From the NCBI GenBank assembly GCA_024803745.1, contig JANJXV010000017.1:269001-333000 (forward strand): 64,000 nt of DNA, read 5' to 3'. A program made the translations under genes and the position numbers. Shown piece after piece: positions 57,481 to 64,000 of the stretch. This DNA is from Megascapheus bottae (lineage: Eukaryota > Chordata > Mammalia > Rodentia > Geomyidae). Numbering within the stretch: position 1 is the first letter of the stretch; each line of letters starts with the position of its first letter. Under the pieces are notes generated by a model. It did no database searches and was not told the origin of the DNA. It worked only from the letters and a program-made list of their open reading frames with translations.

Positions 57481-58216
57481 GCAGTGGTTACGGGATATGG
57501 TGGGCCTTATAAAAAGTATTACAATAAAATATTTTAAGCAAAGTAAAAAAAATTTTGAAAAATTTAGTATTATTGTAGAAGTAGAAAAAAATGTCTGTAC
57601 ATTTTTTCAGACAGTGAATTAACTGTAGATAATAGTTCCAGAGGACTGAAAAAAGATTTTTAGTTCTTGACACTGGGGTGTCAAGGTCAACACAAAGTTT
57701 TAGCTCTAATAGATCCTACAGTTTATAACATATCACTGCTGATTATAGTTTTAAAGAGATATCAGGAGTTAGGTGTACAAATGAATTACATAGAAGATAG
57801 TGCCATAGTGTTGTTATTAGTATTGCAGTGCCTAATGTATTATTAGTGTTGCTTCAGCCTGTCTTTATGAATGGTTCTCAAAGTTTCGAGAGGGACCTTC
57901 CCTGAAGAGATACTGAGCTTTCAGTATCTCTTCCCTTTAATTTGTCATATGTCATTAGAGAATATCATTATCCTGTAGTAGAATGTTAGTATTTTGTAGT
58001 GTCAGTATTCTGTAGTGTAATAGTATGTAGATAGAATATTCATGTCCCTGCTTCACTTTTACTAGTAATCGTCAGGGTTTGACATGTAAATACTACAACT
58101 CCTTTGCCCTTCAAAGATAAAACTTTAAAGGATATGTTCTATACTGGCTTCTAGTGGGATTAAACATCAGTAACCCACAAATAATAGTTGCCTTGATAAC
58201 GTATCATTTGTAGACT
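57481..58216. other. No gene seen
   Basis: AT-rich unique DNA with TGTAGT/GTATT-rich stretches near 57970-58030. Confidence 0.4.
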
Positions 58217-58218
58217 GA

Positions 58219-58428
58219 TTTATTTATTTATTTGTTTGTTTATTGCCAGTCCTGGGCTTAAGCTCAGAGCCTGAGCACTGTCTTTGGATTTTTCTCAAGG
58301 CTAGAACTCTACCACTTGAACCTCAGCACCACTTCTGGCTTTTTCTAAGTATGTGGTACCAAGGAATCGAACCCAGGTCTTCGTGCATGCTAGGCAAGCA
58401 CTCTACCACTAGGCCAAACTCCCGGCCC
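58219..58428 (-). mobile_element. IDL-Geo-type dimeric SINE
   Basis: Near consensus; the tail is (AAAT)n/(AAAC)n, seen as TTTA/TTTG at 58219-58242. Confidence 0.9.
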
Positions 58429-58663
58429 TACTTTTACTTTTTTCCTTGACAATTTCTCATTAGGTTGTTCAGGCTGAACTTGAAGTTTTCATCTCAAATA
58501 AATTCAGCCTTCCCAGAAGCTGTGGTCTAGAGATATGTGCCGCCATACCAATTGCTTTTGATCCTGACTTATAATATAGTAAATATATAGAAAGTGTGAG
58601 ATATAGTAAGGCCAACAGATCAACAGAAGATTCTTCTTGTAAAACCATTGTAAAACTACATGT

Positions 58664-58770
58664 GGTCATGTAGCCTGTAATCCCAGCACTAGAAAACTAG
58701 CTAAATGAGAGGACTATGATTTTGAGCCTAACGTGGGATACATGGTAATCCATTCATAAAAAAGAGAGAA
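58664..58770 (+). mobile_element. Old B1-like monomer
   Basis: TAGCCTGTAATCCCAGCACT head without a right monomer. Its tail runs into the GA-rich repeat. Confidence 0.6.
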
Positions 58771-59045
58771 ATAAACAGAGAGAAAAGAAAGGAGGGAGGG
58801 AAGAAGGGAGGGAGAGAAGAAGGAAGGAAAGAAAGAGAAGAGGATGAGAGGGAGGAAGGGAGAAAGAAAGGAAGGAAGGGGAAGAAAGGAAAGGAAAGGA
58901 AAGGAAAGGAAGGAAGGAAGGAAGGAAGGAAGGAAGGAAGGAAGGAAGGAAGGAAGGAAGGAAAGAAGGAAGGGGAAGGGAAGGGAAGGAAAGAAAGGGG
59001 ACAAGAGGAAGGAAAGAAAATAATAAAGAAAGAGAAAAAGAAAAG
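58758..59045. repeat. (GGAA)n/(GAAA)n purine repeat
   Basis: Mixed GA-rich start, then about 12 pure GGAA units near 58908-58965 and decayed edges. Confidence 0.93.
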
Positions 59046-59845
59046 AGGCCATGTCATTTTATGGTGAAGGGCAAGGTTACCCAGGAAATCACTGGAAATA
59101 AATGCATTAGATGAATTACAGAATAAATTTATAAATAATAAATAAATTTATTCTGCACTACAGAATAAATGCATTAGATGAGGTAAGGAAAAGACTAGCT
59201 CATTTGAATAGATTTTAAAAGCTCTAACACATAGATGTATTAGCAGATGTCTGGTATCCTGTTCCAGAATGATTTGAACAGATGGATTATCTTATGACAT
59301 GTAAGAGATAAACTGAATTGATTGGCTTCTGTTTGCAAAGTGTGCCTATGGGAGAATTACAATCTTTCAGAAATTAGCTAACTCTAGGAAAGGTGGTTTC
59401 TCCAGTTAGTAAGCTTTGGATGTCAAAACATCAAAACAGAAATAAAAATACATGCTTAATATAGATGCTTGTTTCTTTCCTCCCATATCAGTGCTCCTGT
59501 CTTTTCTAATGTATTATCTATATTCAGCCTTTTCTCAGACCCTCCTTCTGTGAGAATCTAAACAATTCAATCATAGAGATTTGTAAAAATTTACGCTACT
59601 ACACTAATGTAGTGGCACTGAGAATGGAAAGAAAGGGATTCTCTACATGTGCACAATGTTTATGTGTGTGTGAAACCATGTTATCTGGAAAAATACATAG
59701 TATATGCACATTGAATGTATCTGAACACATGTATAAACATATATGTACCACAGATACATGTATAGATGTGGCTACATATACATATACATGTATAGATGTA
59801 TTCACACATACATCTTCTCACAAAATTAATTTGGTCTATTTTCCC
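59046..59845. other. No gene seen
   Basis: AT-rich DNA. A 24 bp direct repeat-like pair around CAGAATAAATGCATTAGATG and its variant lies at 59095-59180. Confidence 0.4.
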
Positions 59846-60076
59846 CCATTGTGGGACTTGAACTCAAGGCTTGGGTGCTATCCTTGAGCCTCTTTATACT
59901 CAAGGCTAGGGCTCTACCACTTGAGCCACAGTGACACTTCCAGCCTTTTGTGAGTAGTTTATTGGTGATGAGTCTCATGTACTTCTCTGCCAGAGATGGT
60001 TTTGAACCACAGTCCTCAGATCTCAGCCTCTCAAGTAGACAGGATTACAGGCAGAAGTCACTCGTACCTAGCTAGT
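59846..60076 (-). mobile_element. B1-headed dimeric SINE
   Basis: Complete minus-strand copy. Confidence 0.87.
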
Positions 60077-60320
60077 TTATTCTTATTATTAGCTCCTTGA
60101 GTGGTGTACCTGTGACAGATTACACTATCCTATGATTACTAAATATTTAGGGAAAGTAAAAGCCACTACTTAAATTGTGGGTAAATAGAAATTTTCACAG
60201 GTGTGGTAGAAAATTACCCTTGTAGCCAGGTGCTTTTCTTATACTTGTAATACTAGCTACGCAGGAAGGTGAGACCTAAAAACTGTGGGTTAAAATCAGT
60301 CTGGGCAAAAAAAGTCTGTA

Positions 60321-60897
60321 GGCCAGGTGTGGTGGCTCAATGCCTGTAATCCTAGCTACTCAGGAGGCTGAGATCTGAGGATCAAGGTTCAAAGCCAACC
60401 TGGGCACAAAAGGACCTGAGACTCTTTTTTTTTAAAATATTTTTATTGTAATTAGTAAAAGGGTTACATGATATTTGCCAGATAGAAGGTGCATTAATTC
60501 ACATACATTGATACCCTTTCACATGTCTTGGTACCCATTTCCCTCCCCCCCCACACCCCCCACCCGTCTTGGTTTTCCCCCCTTCCCTATCAAATTTCAA
60601 ATATCCAAATACAAATAAATTCAATATGTCAGATAACTATACCAATATGAGATAACCAAGGGACAGCAAAGGAGATGAGGGACAACATAGTACATTAAGA
60701 ACAACAATCATTCATTATATGGCTTTTGTTTCAATATCCTGGAGAGGACCTGAGACTCTTATCTCCAATTAACCTCTAGAAAACGGGAAGTGGGGCTTGG
60801 CACAAGGGTAGGGCAGAAGCAGGGTGGTAGCCTTGAGCTGAAGAGGTCAGAGATACCACCCAGGCCAAGTTCAAGTCCCATGACCCACAAAAATAAA
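60321..60897 (+). mobile_element. B1-headed SINE, middle level of the nest
   Basis: Head at 60321-60426 (GGCCAGGTGTGGTGGCTCAA), right half at 60745-60897. Split precisely by a LINE-1 that duplicated part of it. Confidence 0.88.
60427..60744 (-). mobile_element. 5'-truncated LINE-1, inner level of the nest
   Basis: Same L1 3' end as at 5399 and 44529, on the minus strand. Perfect 16 bp direct repeat AGGACCTGAGACTCTT at 60411-60426 and 60745-60760. It carries a deletion of about 12 bp against the other two copies, near 60635. Confidence 0.94.
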
Positions 60898-61047
60898 CAT
60901 TCTGTGAGACTTTTTTCTTCACTAGACCACCCCAAAAAAACAGAAAGTGGAGCTGTGGCTCAAGTGGTAGAACACTAGAGTTGAGTAAAAGAAATTCAGG
61001 GGCAGTGCCCAGGGCTTGAATTCAAGTCTTGAGACCAGAACAAAATA

Positions 61048-61225
61048 AAGGGAAGGGGGAAAACAAGATGCCTGGGAGGGGAAAGGGGGAGAGAAAGGAG
61101 GACAGAAACATGAGAAAGGGTATCAAGGTTCAAGAAGTAATGTACCCACTACCTGGCAAATGTAACTGTAATGCCTCTATACATTATCCTGACAATAAAA
61201 TACAATTTAAAAAAAGGATCAAAGA
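61048..61225 (+). mobile_element. Possible LINE-1 3'-end remnant
   Basis: Purine-rich run, then TGTAACTGTAATGCCTCTAT and CAATAAAATACAATTT. A similar end occurs at 11265-11315. Assigned by likeness to other 3' ends only. Confidence 0.4.
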
Positions 61226-62708
61226 CAAAAAAAGAAAGAAAAAAATAAAAACATCCTTCTAATTCTAGAAAAAAGTGGAGATAGGAAGATCTCAAGTTCA
61301 AGGCCAGCCTGAACCTTGATTATGGAGAAGCAAGTCTGAACATTACAACACAGCTCTATGTCAAAACTTCTCACTCTTCTCTTGAAAAAACAGTGACTGG
61401 ATTGGCCTGTTCTCATTTTCAAGTCCCACCCCTCCCCCAATATTGTATGTATTAAGGAGGAAGAGGGAAATAAAAAAAAAAAACAGTGGAAAGACTCATA
61501 TAGTTCTATCTATTGACAGTTTGTTAAACTCTGGGAAAAAAATTTCCTGAGCATTTGCTGACATTGTAAATATGGAAAGTCTGTTACTGAACAATCCTGT
61601 TTAGTAGATGCCAAGAGTGAAGACTGTGACAAAATCTCAACCAAATATTGATATGAACATATTTCTGTTTGTGTGAAAAATATGTTCTCTCCATATGGAA
61701 AAGGAAACTGTAAGAAGAGAAATACAAACAACACATTGAACTGTTGAGTGGGAAGCTGTTCACGTTCCAGAGCCAACCATTCCTCTTCATTCTGTGAATT
61801 TCCCTAGAGAGGGTGTCATAAAATCTACTTATAGAAAAGGGAATCCAAAATTCTTCCATTTAAAGAAAAATGATAGACATCTAGGGCTATAAACTGGTAA
61901 AATTGAATTCCAGACATTTTGTTTGAATCACTAGGCTTTCTTAAATCCCAGAAAAAGACTAAATGATTTCAGTTTTAGAAAACTGTGTATATTTTTGTAT
62001 TAATTTGGGGATACTTATATTTGCTGTCATTATTCTTATTCCCAAGAGTTCAACATGTTTTGAATTTAGCAGGCCCAACAGGGAATTCAGTTCACAGCTT
62101 TTGATCTTCTCATGTCAGATTCTAGATTAAGAAAACATCAGAATATTATTCTCCTAATTATCTTCTTTCCAAATATGAAGTCTAATGAGAAAATGAAGTG
62201 TTTATGTCCCTTCCTCGAATCCATGTATTGTAACCCAGCTTTCAATGTGAATGAATTTGGGCAATAATTATATCAGGATGACAGAACATAGGTGAATGGG
62301 TCCATAAAAGCGACCCCAGAAACACCTGTGCATCAGAGAAAAGCTGTTATGAACTAGGAAGGGGTGTGCTCACCAGACACTGGATCTATTGTACCTCCAT
62401 GTTAGGATTCCTGGATTCTAGCACTGTGGGAGATAAATTTCTCTTATAAGAACCCAGTCCACAGTATTTTCAGTACTGCTGCATGAGTAAGTGAAGACAT
62501 ATGTTATTGAGTTTAATTTAAAAGGAGAGAACAAACTTGAAAAAGTGGATATACTCTATAGTATATGACACTGGGCTAACAATGAGAAATACATCAGACA
62601 AATCCCAGTTGAAAGACATTCTGCAAATATATAACCACCCCTGTTCAGATTTTCTAGAGCATCTAGAAATCTAAGAGAATCTTAAAAAAAGTCATAATCA
62701 AGGAGATT
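61226..62708. other. No gene seen
   Basis: AT-rich unique DNA; short antisense frames near 61510-61860 show no known domain. Confidence 0.4.
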
Positions 62709-62992
62709 CCAAGGCCAGCCATGATGGCAGGAGGCAGAGAAGGAGAGGGACTTCAGTTTAAGGTCAGCCCTGACAAGAAGTTAGTAAGACCCTCAACTCA
62801 ACAAATAAGCTAGATGCTTTGGCTACATCTGGTATTCTAGGTACTTGGGAGGCCAAGGTAGGAAGATTGTTGTCTAAGGCTGGCTTTGGGCAAAATGTGT
62901 GAAACTCTCTGAAAGATAATTAAAATAAAATAGGCTTGCGGGTTATATTTCATGTGTAGAGTACCTGCCTAAAAAAGTAAGTGTCAGAGACA
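62709..62992 (+). mobile_element. Old B1 and B1-dID-like SINE pair
   Basis: A decayed B1-like head at 62709-62800, then a second one (GCTTTGGCTACATCTGGTAT) at 62812 followed by an ID-like part (TGTGTAGAGTACCTGCCTAA) near 62955. Older than the dimers elsewhere. Confidence 0.6.
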
Positions 62993-63500
62993 AGACAATC
63001 AAATATAATATGGCAGTCTAGATGGGACACTGAAAGAGAAAGATAGCATTGAGGAAAACAGAAGTATTAAATCTAATTTTGAAGTCCATGGTGGGCACTA
63101 ATACTATTTGAATACTGATTTGTTAGTTGTGATAAACATGTCACATTATGTAAATGTTAATAAGAAAACCTGGATGTGGAATATCTGTAATATCCTTAAA
63201 TAATTCTGTAAATCTAAAATTTCTAACATTAAATATCTATTAAAACAAGTTAAAAATTTGTTTGGGGGTAAATAAAATATTCATTGGTCTTAAGTTTTGT
63301 TTTATGACTTACTCTTTGTGAATAGTCTTATGACTGCAATTAAAAAACATGTTTGATGTGGGATAAGAAGGAATATGATGTATTATGTCTGCGGTTTTCT
63401 GTACTACCTCTGAGAATTCATGTGAAGCATACAGTAGATTTACCTGTGCAATCATGATAAAAGCCTCATTCCTTACAACAGGCAAGTTAAAGAATCAGCC
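62993..63500. other. No gene seen
   Basis: AT-rich unique DNA. Confidence 0.4.
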
Positions 63501-63682
63501 TTGGTGCCCTTTATTTAGTAAGCTGATGAAGAAAATGTGACATATATACTCAATGGGATATTATTCAGCCATAAAGAAAAATGAAATTACTTCATCTACA
63601 GAAAAATCAAAGGAGACATGTTAAGTGAAATAATTCAGACTAAGAAAGATAAATATCATGTGTTCTCTCTTGTACTTAGAAG
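63500..63682 (+). mobile_element. Decayed LINE-1 ORF2 end/3' UTR fragment
   Basis: GGGATATTATTCAGCCATAA and GTGAAATAATTCAGAC are typical of the L1 ORF2 end. Confidence 0.7.
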
Positions 63683-63773
63683 CTCAAGGGGTAGGGCAGC
63701 AACCTTGAGCTGAAGAGCTCAGGGACAATGCCCAGGCTGAGTTCAAATCCCATTATTAATAAAAAAAAAAAAA
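63683..63773 (+). mobile_element. B1-headed SINE, right monomer only
   Basis: AAGCTCAAGGGGTAGGGCAG through the A tail; the head is missing. Confidence 0.75.
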
Positions 63774-64000
63774 GATTTCAAACTGTATCTCTATCTGCAC
63801 AATTGCCTTGAATAGTGTAGGTTGAAGAAGGCTGGAGACCTATACAAGTTAAAAAATAATCTTGGATTTGACACCTAATAAAATATTTCCTGACAAGGCT
63901 CTAATGAAACTAAAAATAACTATAAATGAGTCATTTACACCAAGCAGATTCATTCATTGTTAAAAGTGATCAAAATGTTGATGTCAGTGATTAACCTGGT

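Larger units (their letters stand above)
60222..61047 (+). mobile_element. B1-headed SINE, outer level of a nest
   Basis: Head at 60222-60320 (GCCAGGTGCTTTTCTTATAC), right half at about 60900-61047 (GTGGCTCAAGTGGTAGAACA). The interval between holds a second SINE, itself split by a LINE-1. Confidence 0.75.

Overview
The window is mammalian nuclear DNA, almost certainly from a rodent. Its SINEs are dimers with a tRNA-Ala/ID-like left half and a right half that matches what I recall as the IDL-Geo family. That family was described from the superfamily Geomyoidea (kangaroo rats, pocket mice, pocket gophers), so I suggest a geomyoid such as Dipodomys or a relative. A second SINE has a 7SL/B1-type head and a similar right half. 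These are repeat diagnoses by eye, so the species is an inference.

One protein-coding gene is supported: EOMES (eomesodermin, TBR2), on the minus strand. Six coding exons with GT-AG introns run from the ATG at 20201 down to a TAA at 15444-15446, giving 701 residues (or 682 by an alternative exon 6 acceptor). Exon 1 lies in a CpG-rich block. A CCAAT box and a TATA box lie about 400-470 bp upstream of the ATG, and a second TATA-like site lies nearer. The 3' UTR probably ends just beyond an AATAAA at 14397-14392.

Layout: 1-11.98 kb is repeat-dense, with about 16 SINEs, an old LINE-1 and a younger 5'-inverted LINE-1 with a target duplication. About 12.0-28.0 kb is unique DNA holding EOMES and its flanks, with no SINE or LINE visible. 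28-64 kb is repeat-dense and AT-rich again: LINE-1 3' fragments on both strands, many SINEs (several inside LINE-1s or other SINEs), long simple repeats (GGAA, TC, TTTC, TG/CA) and a 1 kb TA-rich tract. No functional tRNA, rRNA, CRISPR or bacterial-type feature is present.

Most informative observations: the tandem acceptors of EOMES exon 6; the 16 kb transposon-free interval around this developmental regulator; the twin-primed LINE-1; a three-level nested insertion near 60.2-61.0 kb; a monomeric ID-like insertion; and a SINE whose A-rich tail continues into a 5' half of tRNA-Ile(UAU) with its own poly(A). I see no wholly new biological system; the tRNA-half chimera is the least expected item.
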